DNA from: Punica granatum
Taxonomy: Eukaryota; Streptophyta; Magnoliopsida; Myrtales; Lythraceae
Direction of reading: 5' to 3'
Assembly (NCBI RefSeq): GCF_007655135.1
Contig: NC_045127.1
Coordinates: 19,510,199 to 19,574,198 of the forward strand
DNA: 64,000 bases
This document shows, piece after piece, positions 32,537-44,885 of this stretch. Below the pieces are notes generated by a model. That model saw only the letters and a list, made by a program, of their open reading frames with translations, did not search any database and had not been told where the DNA came from. Position 1 is the first letter of the stretch; every line of letters begins with the position of its first letter. The position numbers were made by a program, and so were the translations under genes.

Positions 32537-34035
32537 TTAGGGATGGGAGACCTTGCGCGCCTTTGCCCGCGTTTAGTCCAGCGCGGTGCTCAAACGGGCT
32601 ATCTCCCGGTCTAGGCTGACGGCTCGGGCGCGCGTCTGAGTTAATTCCCCCTGAAGCTCCCTGTAGTCCTCGACTTCTGCGTGGGAATCGACGAGCTCGC
32701 AGCGAAGTCTGTCCCGCTCCTCCCTGATGGACTGTAGCTCTGTGCACAGGGCCGCCTGGGCGGAGCTTTCGACTTCCGGGGTGACTGCAGATGCGGCTCG
32801 CGAGATCGGGGCGTTATGGGGTCGCCGCGGAGACACCGAGCCCTGTGAGTGGAACTGAGCCACGTATGCTAATGTGGCAAAGAGTGCTCGCTCTTCGTCG
32901 ATGGGGTGCTCGGGAAAGTAGAGGCGTTGTATGACGCTAGTGTCCTGCAGTTGACGAATCTCTTGAATCTGCAGAAACCTCGCCGGCGCCGAGGACGTCA
33001 AATCGGCCTACTAAATGCAATAAGGCAGGCGATCTCCCTCTACGGGAATGTCCAGCAAGCCACCAAGCTGTCTAATTACCCGGCTGGGAAATATAAGAGT
33101 GCTCCCCAAGAGGCTGAGAAGAGGGATTCCTATGATTCCAGGACATCCCGTGATCATGGGGCCGCTGGGGCCCCAACGGGCGACCCATAAAAACCGTGTG
33201 GGCGTTAACTTGTGCAAAAAGTGCCTCCATTCCGAGAAACCGCGCTCGGGAGGTGGAAAAACTGGAACCAGGCGTGCGATTAGAGAACGCTGGTCCGCAA
33301 TGTAAGAGAAGGGGTGCGGTGAGCAAAAGGGGCGGATATGCGCGAGGAGCCAAACTTGTAGGAGTTGTGGGGATCCTCTCATCCTGCCGCGCTGAACCTC
33401 TCTAAGATAGTCTAAAGACCGAATGGTCTCGGCTAGCAAAGCCTCCACATAGCTATGGCCTCCTACTGCTTGGAGGACGACTTAGGCTATAGCCCCGTCA
33501 ATGAGGTTTGGTGCGTGCGGGAACAAGAGTATACCGAAGATTAAAAGCAGGAATCCGTAACATGCGTCGGACTGGCAGGAACCCGTCAAAGGCGTCAGTG
33601 CGCGGAGGAGTGTCAAGTCTAGGAGCCACGCGATCCTAATGCCGTGATCCCATCCTTGATGAAGCTCATGGTGGACTCCTAAACGGGTATTCCTAGGAGG
33701 GTAGAGAGTTGGCTTCAAATCACGGCGAACGGGTTGGGTATGAAGACGCCTTGAGTGGTGGGTGTAGGCCTCTAGATGAGCGCCGTATATTCCTCGATCG
33801 TGGGTATCAACTCTATCCCTTGGAAGTTGAACACTGCTTGTTGGGGATCCCAAAACTCGATGGCGGTCCTCAAGAAGATCTAGTCCACCGGGACTTCAAC
33901 GAGCATGACCACTTCTCCGATGATGCCTTGAATGAAGGAGTGATCTACCGGACGGAGTGTCCTCCAGATGCGCATGATTTCCTACCTGGGCGGCGTGATC
34001 GACTCGAGCCTAAGGCTGGGGGCCGGGCGGTCCAT
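32537..34035 (-). pseudogene. Element M ORF1 (DUF7745-like plus coiled coil), degenerate
   Basis: It starts at MDRPAPSLRLESITPP (34035) and ends at the KVSHP-type terminus (32537). Recognisable blocks are GWDHGIRIAWLLDLTLLRAL, PNLIDGAIA, GGHSYVEALLAETIRSLDYL, REVQRGRMRGSPQLLQVW, LLSLLGSTLIFPSRVIRQLG and the coiled-coil ELQSIREERDRLRCELVDSH. There are several stops, and frameshifts around 33650-33850 and 33005. The ATG stands right after TTTAG/GTAAGA, as in A. It is the same family gene as in A and B and is inactive. Confidence 0.85.
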
Positions 34036-34615
34036 TCTTACCTAAATGGAGGAGATGTGGATTTAACGTTTTAAAAATCAAACCAATGTAATGTCCTAAG
34101 TTGTTTTGAAAACAACGCATGCAGTGCGGAAAGATAAACTATAACCATATTCTTTCAAGAAAAAAAACAACAAAAGGCCCGTCCTAAAAAAAAGCTACAG
34201 GCCGACTCAAAGACTCGACTTTGGGGTTGGTTGACGGTATGGCGGCAAAAATTGGTCCAGCATGATGGTCCCTATTTATGCATGGTTTCGGTGCTACTGG
34301 GAGAATCTCTACTAGGGATGGGGGCTCTCAATACAAGGGTGTGAATTCCTTGAAATCGAGCGAGGATCTTTGGGGGCCGGTTCGGTGGCATAGCCGACTC
34401 GATCCGTTCCCTTACTCGGAACCTCTGACTAACCTAGCTTCCTATTTTGGCGTCCGTGGGATTTCGGACGAGGTACCTAGGAACCCGTTAGAATGATGCG
34501 ATGCAAGTGCGTAAAATAAATGTGTGCAAAATAAATGTGCTTAAAATAAATGTGCGAAAAGCGATAAATAAACATGCAAGCAAAAAACGGAATTGAGCCC
34601 AAACCCACTAAGTAT
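34036..34615 (-). promoter_or_regulatory. Element M leader
   Basis: Non-coding leader between primer site and ORF1. Plus-strand 34256-34445 is the reverse complement of the conserved block in A (including CGAGCGAGGATCTTTGGGGG and CTCTGACTAACCTAGCTTCC). It ends, on the minus strand, with CTCCATTTAG/GTAAGA and the ORF1 ATG. Confidence 0.65.
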
Positions 34616-34634
34616 GTCCCCAGCGGAGTCGCTA
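34616..34634 (-). promoter_or_regulatory. Primer binding site of element M, altered
   Basis: The minus strand reads TAGCGACTCCGCTGGGGAC, 3 bp from the LTR end at 34638. Compared with A and B, the leading TGG is TAG and one A is G; both are transitions. Confidence 0.85.
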
Positions 34635-37042
34635 AGCTGTGCGCACCCGAATTTAATCTCGTCGGGGCACGCATGCTTGTGCCTATGCAAAGCGGCTTGA
34701 GAGTGTCCACATTCCTGAGGATGCGTGACGGACGCACGTGAGAAGGAGTCGCCACTTACTGTTTACGACCCATAGGTCGAGGGCCGTTGAGTCGCCCGGG
34801 TCTAGGGGTACAAGGTACACCAGAATGCTAAGGCAATGGTCTTGCGGAATCAGAAATTCCGAATTCGGGGGTTCTATTACGTGCGGGCCTATATCCTGCA
34901 CGCCCTTTCGGTACTCTAACTTGCTAGGCTTGCCGTTTTGTTTATTTACCGCGTGATTTAGGGTTGCACTTGACTCGCCCGTTTTGATACCGTAAAGTCG
35001 ATGAACTGATCAAGTTGGGCCAAGAACCTGAAAGATGAGTAGGCTTGCGCGTCGAGGAATTGGTTCACTATCCTAGCGTTTACAGTTCGTCAGACCATGG
35101 CGGTCAACTCCCTATGTGAACCGAGACCGCGAGTATTCGAGCTTACTCGTCTCTAGGTAGTAATAGGCCAACTTGACCGGTTCGACACTCAGACCTCTCG
35201 CTTGCCGATTAGGGATCCTTACAAATGAATGAATAGATGTACAAATAAGATCCTCGCAATGTACACTCGAATAATTACAAAGTACAACTGAATAAAGTAA
35301 ATGGATCCCGATCGGTTCGCATTTGGCCAATATTCCGCTCCGGCTCACCGTGTGTTTTGAATGACCGATAAATAAATTAAAGCAATGCGGGCTCAAAGAG
35401 CCGGGGGTCGGGTCCGATCGAACCGACGGGTGATAGGAGAATTAATTGATTCTTACTGTAACCGTTGGACCAATCGAGCTCCCGGGTGATATCTAACCAC
35501 AATTCACACATCTGATCTAAGTCGCCTTCCACATAGGTTGTACTTCGAGCGTAATGGTGAGTCGAGGTTAGATCCCATTCCGCACTCGGGTTGCACGTTT
35601 CCAGTGTGTGAGGAGGCGTTGGACCTCGTGTTTAGTGATTTGGGGTGTTAGACCCTGTGCAACATGTAACCTATGGGTTCGGACCTGAATCGCAACAAAT
35701 CAGCAAAAGCAAGTGGAAAACAGAAGAACACTGATAAAACTGATGAAAAACAGACAAAAACTGACAAATACAAATAGATACAGACAAGTTGTATATTGAG
35801 CCGAATGTACGTGATTTGATCAATTATTAACCGGGGTTGATTAGTAAACAATGTATCTAACCTAGGCGGGCAGAGAAAGGGGTCAAGACATGGTTCTATG
35901 TCAATTATGTGTGTTGGTTCGTTTTAAGATTCTCTTTCATGGAATGTCACTGCGGTTTCACTGAATACATCGAACTTGTGTTTTGACTCTGAATTAGAAC
36001 GTAACTTTCCACCTATCCGTTATTTAATGTTTGATTAAGCCAAATGCGTGATTAATCCGGTTTTGTATATTTTGTGACAGAAATAATAATGCTAACTACC
36101 GAATCTACGGTAAGAGAATAAAAACACCGAAAGTGGATGAAATGGGCCATGCGAATGAAACTCGCACCCGAACGGGCTACCCTTTTCTATTCATGGATCG
36201 AGGTATTTCGGTCTCCTTAACGTCTAGGATATTGGCGGATCACGAAATGACAGTTATGCCCTTGGACGGTAAAGTGTGTGAAGTGCACGTATAAAATGGG
36301 GATCGCATGACACGAAGAGGTTCGAAGAGAACTCATGTATTTTGACTTGAGTCGCCTCAAATTGGGCATGGACTTGAGTCGTAGTACGCGAGTGCTTCCT
36401 AGACACTAATTCTATTTGTGCTATGCGTCTCGATATTCTGAAATTGTGGATTTTGAAAAGGACTTTTCCACCGTTTCGTAATCCGTCGATGCGTTTACAA
36501 ATTGATATTCGGTTTGTCCAATTATTTAAGCCGAATGGTTTAATTAGTCAAATGACACGTCCCATTTTCCTATTTGTGGGATTATTTAGAGATTATGTCT
36601 TCGAGTCACGAACGTTATGGATTCGATGAGCGATCGTCCAAAACTAACGCGCCTAACATGGGAACTAACGTGTAATCAACGATTAAACGAAAAATTAAAT
36701 TACACTCAATTCCAAGAGCCGATTTCGAAGCGACAAAAGAAGCCAACTTAAACTCAAAGAGGGTCACGGGGAATTCGATCATTCCATAACGGAGATGACC
36801 GAATATTTCCTTGACTCAATTTGAATTCCGGATGGTCTTTCGTGCCGGTTCTAATTGTTTCTTGCATGTATAAAACATCAAACATGATAATAACACACAT
36901 TCTATAAAGCCGATGCCGCCATAATCTTGGGTGCGCAAACAAGCACGTAATGCAAGCGCAAACATCGTATTTAAAATAAATCGATAAAGCGACACCGACT
37001 CATGTGATAATGATAAGCTAGAATAAAGCGTGGAATCCACCC

Positions 37043-37351
37043 CAAATCGAGACAAAGAGACCACGGGTGGCCTGAAAGAACCATGAGGACCTCTCGGCTC
37101 ACCCATAGGGTATGACCGAAGGGTGCCCTTGGTTCTCCTGAGCCATCATGGTCTCTTCAACCTAGATTCGAGTCCGTTTCCACCATGTTATCATATCATG
37201 ACAACAAACATTATAAGGATACGGGAAATGAATGTATTCGGGGAAGAAGAGGCCACTTAGGTCAAAGATGAGCCACGAAACCTCACGGTCCCTTCCCGTA
37301 GGACCTAACCATGAGACTTTGTGGCATGACCGGACCATGATGGCCTCTTCC
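37043..37351 (-). repeat. Two foldback modules in element M LTR
   Basis: Inverted repeats span about 37043-37170 and 37242-37351. The latter has GGAAGAAGAGGCCA near its left end against TGGCCTCTTCC at its right end. They are counterparts of the modules in the solo LTR and the LTRs of A and B. Confidence 0.65.
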
Positions 37352-38304
37352 TACACGACTCTAAACATTTCTCGTCATGATGGACATAATATAATGATGT
37401 ATGAACGTAACGAACGATGTGAACATGCATGAAAACGAATGAAAGTTCAAGCTTGCATGCAATACGGTTATTAATCACCTTATCACCCCACAACAACCAA
37501 GGATTGAAGATCTAACCCCTCTAAGTCTTAGAGGAGTGTTACCTAGCCTCGATGTAGAAGGAAAAGAATCGGGGAAGTGGCAAAGGGGGTCGGGTGACCC
37601 GGCTGGACGTAGAGGGCAGTGAGCACTCGAGAGGTAGTGTCCGTGGCAGTCGGGGAAGAACAAGGTCGGCACGACAATTCCGGCCACGGTACCGAGCGAG
37701 GTCAAGCTCCTCGGACTCCTAAGGGACGAATCTGGACATTCGTGGACAGTTTCGAGCGTGCAAGGTCCTAGATAAACCGAAAATGATGAGAGAAAGACCG
37801 GTAAGAAAAAGGTGAAACCCAATAAGAGAGAATGGGTGAAACGGAGGTTGTGCACGGTTGTATGGCTCTCGGACCGTGACCACCTCTTCATGGGGGAGAG
37901 TGAAGGTTAGAAGGAACCCTTAGAACGTAATGGCACGACTCGCCAAGGTCGCGGGAAGGAATGGCACATGTGAAGGCTCAGGTGCACCAGAAGAACAACC
38001 TCCGGAGCCAACACTGCTCACGGCTGGAACCCGGGGTTGGAGGTTTCGAATGAAGAATCTAAGCTCGGAAATGGACTTAGGAGGTGGAAAACATGTAGGA
38101 TACAAAGTTTTGTTGTGTTTGGCTTAGGTCGAGTTGGGTACTTGTCGGAAAACCGGGAGGTTTTCCGTTAGTTTCGGTCAGTTTTGGCCACGGGATAGGC
38201 TGAGTGAGGATGAGGGAATGGGCTGGAGGTTGAGAGGATTTTAGAGAGAGGTTGGCTTGAGAGAGAGTGATGTTGAAGAAGTGATTAAGCTTAATGGTAC
38301 AAGG

Positions 38305-38314
38305 GCTTATAAAG
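38305..38314 (-). promoter_or_regulatory. Putative TATA box of element M LTR
   Basis: The minus strand reads CTTTATAAGC, identical to the motif in the solo LTR, followed by CATTAAGCTTAATCAC. Confidence 0.6.
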
Positions 38315-39740
38315 GAAAGCTTAATGGGGCAATTAGGGCAAGTTAAGTGTGCTTAGGAGGGGCTTAGGGTGGCTGCCGAAATTTTTAAGGTGGTTAGGGA
38401 GGGGAAGATGTCATGTTGAGTGTGGGGAAAGGAAGGGAAAGTTGATGGGAGGTGATGGATGGGAGATATGTGTAAGAGATATTTGAAATTTGTGGTGGAA
38501 GGAATGGGAGAAGGGTTGAGCCGCCGGCCATGAGGGATCTAGCCGTGGCTTGGGGTTGAGCCGTGGCTATGGGGTTGAGCCGTGGCTTGGGATTGAGCCA
38601 CAGGCTCTTCTTGGCTCGATGAAAGGTCGGGAGAAGCTCGAGGTTCGATTGATCATACGCGCGACTTCCGTGGTTTGCTTGAGGCATGAATTGTTGATGC
38701 GCACGTGATTACAATTTAAATGAGCCCAATATTGGCACACCTCTCATGCGGGGTTATTCGGGTGGCCTGGGATTCCAAAGCCGATTTTGCTCCATTCGGG
38801 CATTATGAGTGGAATTGACCGCCCTCGTTGTCCTGTTGCTCCTTCGTGCACTGTTTTGTTCGTCTTGGTGTGCTTTTTGTCCCGTGCGGAATCGTTGACC
38901 CGTCGTCCTCGACCGAAGACCAATAGTCGGAGGTGACCTAGGGATTCGCGACCGGGGTTTTCTCAGTGTTTCTCGAGTGTTCTGATGTGTTCAGAGACCG
39001 CCGTGATCTCTGTTTGTCAAAAGCGAGTCCCGACAGTTCGCTGGGAGGCATTCGTGACCATTGAAATGTCACTTGGGAGCTTGGTATGGTTTGCTTGGCC
39101 TGAGCCGACACGATTTCCTTAGTCCTAGGAGCTATAGGGAGTGAGTGGTGTGAAGCCCGAACGTCAACTTTCCACCAAATGAGCTCTGAGCGCTAGATTC
39201 CGTTTGGAAGGGCCCCTTTTTTCAGGTCGAGATCCACTCGGGAGATCAAGATGAGCTCCGAAAGGCAGTCTGAAACTTGTTCCATGGCCCTGGTGGCCTT
39301 TGGGTGTGTTTAGGTCTGTTTCCGGGTGCCATTTATTTGTCTATGGATCGAGCATCCCGGGAGCCTTGTCAGTTAGGCGTTTGTTGATGTTCAGGAGTGC
39401 CCCCGCTTAAGCAAGAGGCTTCTAAAATGCGCTCAGAGATGCCATTGGTCATTTTAGTACCAAGAGGGATTTTTAGAGTCTCATATTGAATATCTTCTGA
39501 CGCTCTAACGATCTAGTGATTTATAGTGCCACAGTGCCGGCGTCTGCTGTTTTTGGGGTTTGTTGTTCGTCTGTTCTTCTGATTGCCCTCTTGTGCTCTT
39601 CTAGTGGTCCTTGCTTTTCTTCTGTAGTTCATGTCCCTGAGTCTGCATGTTTGCATCCGTCGGCCCAACCGTGAATAGTGACCCGAGCTTTGGTCGGGTG
39701 TTCTCTGCTTGAATCGGCTGACCAAAATGGCGTGCTGACA

Positions 39741-42700
39741 CCCAAAAAGCTTAATTTGATGAAAACGACTCGTGACACGGCGACCAAGATGGGCCCAGGA
39801 AGATCGAGGAAACTTGGTCAAAAATGACCAAAATACCCTCGGATCTTCATAGACCCTCGAAGGTCACCGATACACGAGTTCATGCATTTTGCTTGGAAAA
39901 TAACATTTTAAAAGAGGTTTTGATGCAAGGTTTGCGATGATATTGAAAATACGATGGCACAAAAATCCGAGAAATGAATTTCATCGAAGTAAAGAGGTCG
40001 TCCTTGACCCGAACAAGGTCAAGGAACTTTCGGCCCTCTCTCCTTGAGGATGACCATGAACTTTCTTAACTCGTTTCGGGTTCTAGGCAGTCTCTTTAAC
40101 CCGATTTTGACTATTTCTCGCATGCTCAAGCAACAAGCACGATAAATAACACTTATTTGGCAAAGCCAGTACCGTCATGATCTCAGAAAACATGTTTTAA
40201 CACACAAGTATGCACAGACATGGTTTTGACGGAATCGATAAAGCGGTACCTACTCATGGATGCGGGAAAACATAAAAACACGGGAAACAACTTAAGTCCG
40301 GAAGGAGGAGGCCTCCTTTAGCCCGGAAAGGCCAAGGAAGCTCTCGGCCACCTCCCTTGGAGGTAAAGCTGAGAGCCCTCTTGGTTTTCCCGGACCAGGA
40401 TGGTCTTCCTAATCCCGACTTAAGCCTGCATAATATACGACAATAAACATGCATAATACGATAAGTAAACGCATAAAAACGACAAATTGCATGCAAATCG
40501 ATCATGGACCGCCTTATCGCCTTACAAAACGCAAGAAAACGTAAAAGTCCTAACTCCTCTAAGTCAGGAATGGTTATACCTAGTCCTAGGATGCGGGATG
40601 TCACTATTAAGAGTCGGGTTAAACCACTAGTGGGTCGGATTTGGGCCGGTTTCGTTGAATAGACCTGATTGGCGCTGGATAGACCGGACCTACACTCGAG
40701 AAGAAATGGGCTGGATTAGGTTGCTTGGGACGACTTCTCCAAAACGGCACAGACATTTCATAATCCCAAGAGACTGTGGAACACCGCTGTGATGGTTTCA
40801 TGAGGAGTGTACATCTAGATTTTCCCGGATTCAAGAGAGTAGTCGGGTTAGTTAGAAACGAAACAGACCTGACTGGACGACCGGAAAGAAACGACTGTAG
40901 GGGTGGCTCTAGGTGGTTTGTTTAGGTTAAAAAGCTACTTGCCAATTAACCATTCATAATGGACCCCTGGAGGTGGCTGTGGTGGTCATTTGAAGAGAAG
41001 AGTCTCGGGGGGACCCGATCTGCATAGAAAACCAAGACACACCGGAAAAACAGACCCGACTGAGCAGTCGGGCTAAAATGCCTTGCTGGGCCAAAACTTG
41101 CGGGTTTGCACGGGATCTCTCGACTCCTGGACAGCATTGGGACGTGTGTGAAGGGGGTTGATGGGTCGTGGTGGCTCCAAGTGACCCGTAAGGGCTGGAA
41201 ACACCGGATGCAAAAGCTGACCCGAGAAGGCCAACAATCTACCCGGTTCTGTGCTAGCTTGGTCCGATGGGTAGGAGGCTTCAAATGAAAAATCAAACCT
41301 CAAAAATGGACTCAGGGCGCCTAAAATATGTGGGATATGAAGTTTGGTTAAGTTTCGAGCTAAGTCGAGAAAGGGATCACCATGGTTTCCGACTAAAGGC
41401 TTGAGTGTTTTGGGCTTGGTTGTCGGCTGTGTTGCTTGCTGCGGTTTCAAAGACTAGGAGGAGGTTGAAAGCATTTGTTTGAGTGAGAAATGCAAGAGAG
41501 AGACTGCATGGAGCTAAGTGATTAGCTTAATGACCTTAAAGCAATATATAGGCAAAGCTTAAGTGCAATTAAGGAAAATAAATTGCAATTAGGGCCATGG
41601 CTTAAGGAGGGGCAGCTACATTAGGGGATGGATGAGGATGATTAACATGGGGTTTGATTGGAAGAAGATAGGGAGACATTAATGCATGGAAGTTGATGGT
41701 GGAGTGTCAAAGTAAAAGACTTAAATATTTTTGAAGAGGATTAGGTTGCAAGTGGGAAAATTTCCACTAGGCTTGGCTTGGGCAAGGGGATGAAGATGTT
41801 GTGGGTCTCACATGGCTTAGAAGTGAGTCAGGAAAGCTTAGATTTCGATTAGTTGCATGTTCGAGGCCCATGGCTCGAATGAACTTCAAATTGGCGATGT
41901 GCGTGCGAAAATGATTCAAATGAGCCAAAGATTGCCACGTTTTCATGAGGAAATGCTCGGTTGGTTTTTGAGGCTCGAATGCCGGTTTTGCTTGTTTCAA
42001 GCGATCAAAGCAAAGTTAGCTGTTTCTGATAGCATATCTCGCATCTGCATTCCACGTTGGTCGTTTCGACATGCATTATCGTTCAGACCAAATAGTTGAC
42101 CAATAAGCCAATATTGCAAATGTGGAATCAGATACGTCCTAGAAGTCTGCAATCGGATTTCTCTGAATGATTCCTGAGATGCTCAGGAGAGCCAGAGATC
42201 GTTGCGATCTCCATTTGTCGAAAACCGATCTCAAAGGACGGCCGAGGGGCATTTGAGACCTTTGAAGCACTGTTTTTGGAGGCCTAGATGATTTGTGTAG
42301 TTCAGTCTGAAAGTTCTACATTAAGCTTTGCGATTGCTAGCACTATATTAGCCAGCCGCATGGCATCAATTTTTCGCCAAAATGACCTTCGGTTATGGAT
42401 TCGTGTTGAAAACAGTGTTTTCTGCTACTAGGAGGCCACTCGTTAAACTGAAAGCAGTCATGCGGTTTGATTTGGCGAATTGCGTCTGACCGCTACAGTT
42501 TTCGGGGCAATGCAGGGCTAACTTCAGTTGCCGACGTTTTGCTAGGCTAGTTTTCGATTATGTGATTCTGTTGAAAGGTTGGCTTGTTCTGTAAGTTTGA
42601 AGACCAATATTGACTATCCTCCGGTGGCCCGTTGAATCGGCGGAAAATAGTACTATCGGCAACATATTATGCTGATGCCAATTTAGGGGTTGTTTGAGCT

Positions 42701-42904
42701 CTCTTTTTGCTCTATAGGATTGCTGGATGGCTGGGGAAGTTCTTCTGTCATGCGTCCGTATCATCTGCTTGTCTCTGTTGACTTGAGAATGAATAATGGC
42801 TCGCTGCTTTGTTGAGCCTTCTTCTGTATCGATGCTCAAGTCATGGGCCTGAATCACTACTGATACTATTGTTTGAACTATTGTTACAAAATGGGGTGCT
42901 AACA
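39741..42904 (-). mobile_element. 5' portion of a minus-strand Ogre-like LTR (L3)
   Basis: On the minus strand the LTR begins TGTTAGCACCCCATTTTG at 42904 and continues leftwards for 3164 bp until element M interrupts it at 39740. It contains CCTATATATT (41543-41552) followed by GTCATTAAGCTAATCAC, the donor-like CTAG/GTATAAC at 40579, and foldbacks at about 39983-40105 and 40291-40434. Its continuation would lie beyond M, left of the window. No coding sequence was recognised in it. Confidence 0.82.
40291..40434 (-). repeat. Foldback module in LTR L3
   Basis: Outer arms CTTAAGTC and GACTTAAG, inner AAGCTCTCGGCC against GCTGAGAGCC. Length 144 bp. A related but weaker one lies at about 39983-40105. 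Confidence 0.65.
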
Positions 42905-43102
42905 AGATGAAAACAGATAATACAGACAAGTTGTGTATCATGCCGTATGTACGTGATTAGCCAATTATGAACAATTAATTGGCAAGCAGTTTTTTAACCT
43001 AAACAAACAAGAGAACATGCTCGAACGCGGTGCTAATTCGACTATGTGTGTGTGGGTTCATTTTAAGCTTGTTTTGTATAATGACAATGCGGGTTTTACA
43101 AC
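42905..43102 (-). mobile_element. Short LTR fragment between L3 and N
   Basis: Matches the minus-strand LTR interior of M at about 35740-35965 (shared ACAGACAAGTTGTGTAT-type text, GTACGTGATT, TATGTGTGTG and GGTTCATTTTAAG-type text). It looks like a remnant of the LTR into which both neighbours inserted. Confidence 0.7.
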
Positions 43103-43250
43103 TGTACAGACCCGAATTTGCTTCTCGTCGGGGCCCGCATGTGCACTTTTGGATCACGTGGCTTGAGAGTGTCCACCTTCCCGGGATGCGTGACGGACAT
43201 GCGTGAGAAGGAGTCGCCACTTACCATTTTACAACCCAGAGGTCGATGGC
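43103..43250 (-). mobile_element. 3'-terminal LTR stub of element N
   Basis: On the minus strand it runs from CGACCTCTGGGTTGTAAAAT through the GGCGACTCCTTCTCACGC and GACGAGAAG blocks to TGTACA. It equals the extreme 3' end of an LTR but is followed by LTR-internal sequence, not by a primer site. It is therefore the end of the 3' LTR and not a second 5' LTR. Confidence 0.78.
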
Positions 43251-44308
43251 TTGCCGACGATCTACGGACGTCTGGTCCTCCCTCCAAATATGCTCGAACC
43301 TGTCTCTTGCTGTGTCCTCGAGAACCACCTGTAGGCCCCCGAGTTGCCTCACTACTCGCGCCGGAAAATACGTGGTGGACCTAGCATGACTCACGAATGG
43401 GATTCCTTAAAAATCGGGACACTTCAAGGCCATGGGTTCGGGTGACATCCACGCGGCACGCCACTTGAAGCCTCGGGCTGACATTTCTCAAAAAAAATTT
43501 ATCCACTCGAAGATCTTGCATTCTTCCACATGCACAAGAGGTAGCAACCGAAAAAGGATCGATTCCAGGCCACTGAAATACATAACCGGGCGCACAAGGC
43601 CAAAGGGTCTCGCGTGGCTTTGGAGCCAAAATTGTAGAAGGATGGGGGATCCTCTCATCTTTCGATCATGGGTTCTCGTAACGCGGTCGACGGACCGAAT
43701 GGTCTCAGCCATGAGAGCTATCTCAAACCTGCGCCCTTCGAACACTTGGAGGATGACGCCGACAAGAGCGGCATCATTGAGACCCAGCGAGTGAAGGAAT
43801 AAGAGAGTCTAAAAAACAAGCAGTAGAATGTATGGCATAAATCTTTCCGTAAAACGTCCCCTTGAACCTTGTGCACCCTTGATTGAATGAAAGAGAGGAT
43901 TTTCTCGATCGCTATCTCCGTGCTACCGAAATATGCGAGTTCAACATCTAATCTGGTGGTTTTAACCCCAAGTAGGTAAGAGACCAACGTAGGTCGACTA
44001 GTGTAGAGATTAGGCTCTACAATGCCGCGGGTAGCTGCGGTACGGCTAATGAGGGTTTGATATTCCTCTATGGTTAGTGTGAGCTTAGCTCCCTGAATGT
44101 TGAAGACGGCATGTTTCGGGTTCCAAAAAGCAAGGGCGACTTCAACGAAATTCCAGTCGACGTTTTTGGTGGCTAGTAATGGTATGTCTCCCATGAATGC
44201 GTAGATGTAGTCGCGGTCAACCGGGCATAAGGTTGCCCATATGCAAATGATCTCCTCGAGTGGTGGCGTGACTCTGTCAAGGCGCGGAAAAGAAACCAAG
44301 TGCGACAT
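43251..44308 (-). pseudogene. Element N ORF1 (DUF7745-like), divergent and truncated
   Basis: It starts MSHLVSFPRLDRVTPPLEEI at 44308. The DUF7745-like pattern is clear but diverged: ATLCPVDRDYIYAFMGDIPL, LTIEEYQTLISR, MAETIRSVDRVTRTHDRKMR and GIPFVSHARSTTYFPARVVR. A frameshift lies near 43800. The frame breaks at ~43250, where an LTR end is joined, so the C-terminal coiled coil is missing. The ATG is preceded by CTTG/GTAAGG, retaining the donor-like signal seen in A, B and M. Confidence 0.8.
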
Positions 44309-44863
44309 CCCTTACCAAGATGAGAGGGAGATCAACTTAGGACTCATCAATGCAAATGACACCCAAATTTTGAAAACTACATGATGCATGAATGCGGAAA
44401 AATAAATGCCCACGGCTTAATGTACATGATACATGTATATCTCTTTCAAAACAGGAAAAGACTTAAGGTTGTACGTAGGCCGACTTGAATGACTGTTGTC
44501 GAAGTTGAAGAGAAGGCTTGCATGGAGGCATAGCACGATGCATGATTCAGTGCTACAGGGACCGTGCTACCTAGGGATGGGGGCCCCCAACTCAAGGATG
44601 TCAATTCCTTGAAATCGGACAGGGCTCTTTGGGGGCCTAATCGACGGTCCAACCGCGTGACGTACCTTTACTTGCAACCCTTATCTAACATGTGCTCCTA
44701 ACATCGGTAGTGGGATGCGACCTATAGGCACCTAGAGCTATCGTGATATGCAATGCGAGTACTTAAATAAAAGTGCGTAAAGTAGATAAGCAAGAAAGTT
44801 GCAGAAAGCGATAAATGAACATGCAAGCAAGCAAACGGGATCGAGCCTGAACCCACTAAGTAT
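44309..44863 (-). promoter_or_regulatory. Element N leader
   Basis: Non-coding leader. Plus-strand 44563-44692 is the reverse complement of the family's conserved leader block (CTAGGGATGGGGGC, TTCCTTGAAATCG, CTTTGGGGGCC). No other structure recognised. Confidence 0.6.
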
Positions 44864-44882
44864 GTCCCCAGTGGAGTAGCCA
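44864..44882 (-). promoter_or_regulatory. Primer binding site of element N, altered
   Basis: The minus strand reads TGGCTACTCCACTGGGGAC, one base different from A and B, 3 bp from the LTR edge at 44886. Confidence 0.85.
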
Positions 44883-44885
44883 AGC

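Larger units (their letters stand above)
10771..39740 (-). mobile_element. Ogre-like (Ty3/gypsy, Tat) element M, minus strand, split
   Basis: Two pieces of one minus-strand element, 10771-14382 and 31521-39740, are separated by the later element A. Read on the minus strand they give LTR, primer binding site, leader, ORF1, gag N-terminus, a break, then zinc knuckle, protease, intron and RT. The end of RT, RNase H, integrase and 3' LTR lie left of the window, cut off by the copia insertion at 10770. The two pieces are complementary without overlap: the right piece stops in the proline-rich gag region and the left starts just before the zinc knuckle. About 0.9 kb of gag is missing between them. 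Confidence 0.85.
34638..39740 (-). mobile_element. Element M 5' LTR (5103 bp, minus strand)
   Basis: On the minus strand it starts TGTCAGCACGCCATTTTGG (39740) and ends CGGGTGCGCACA (34638), next to the primer site. The end matches the solo LTR at 1892-8069. It carries the promoter motif TTTATAAGC near 38310, a donor-like CTAG/GTAACAC at 37542, and foldbacks at about 37043-37170 and 37242-37351. Sequence from 39741 on is LTR-internal sequence of another copy, so M inserted into an LTR. Confidence 0.9.

Noticed and set aside
42905..43250. A separate small LTR element between L3 and N
   Set aside because: The two halves match different parts of the same giant LTR (interior, and 3' end), and the 3'-end part joins N's ORF1; they are remnants, not a compact element.
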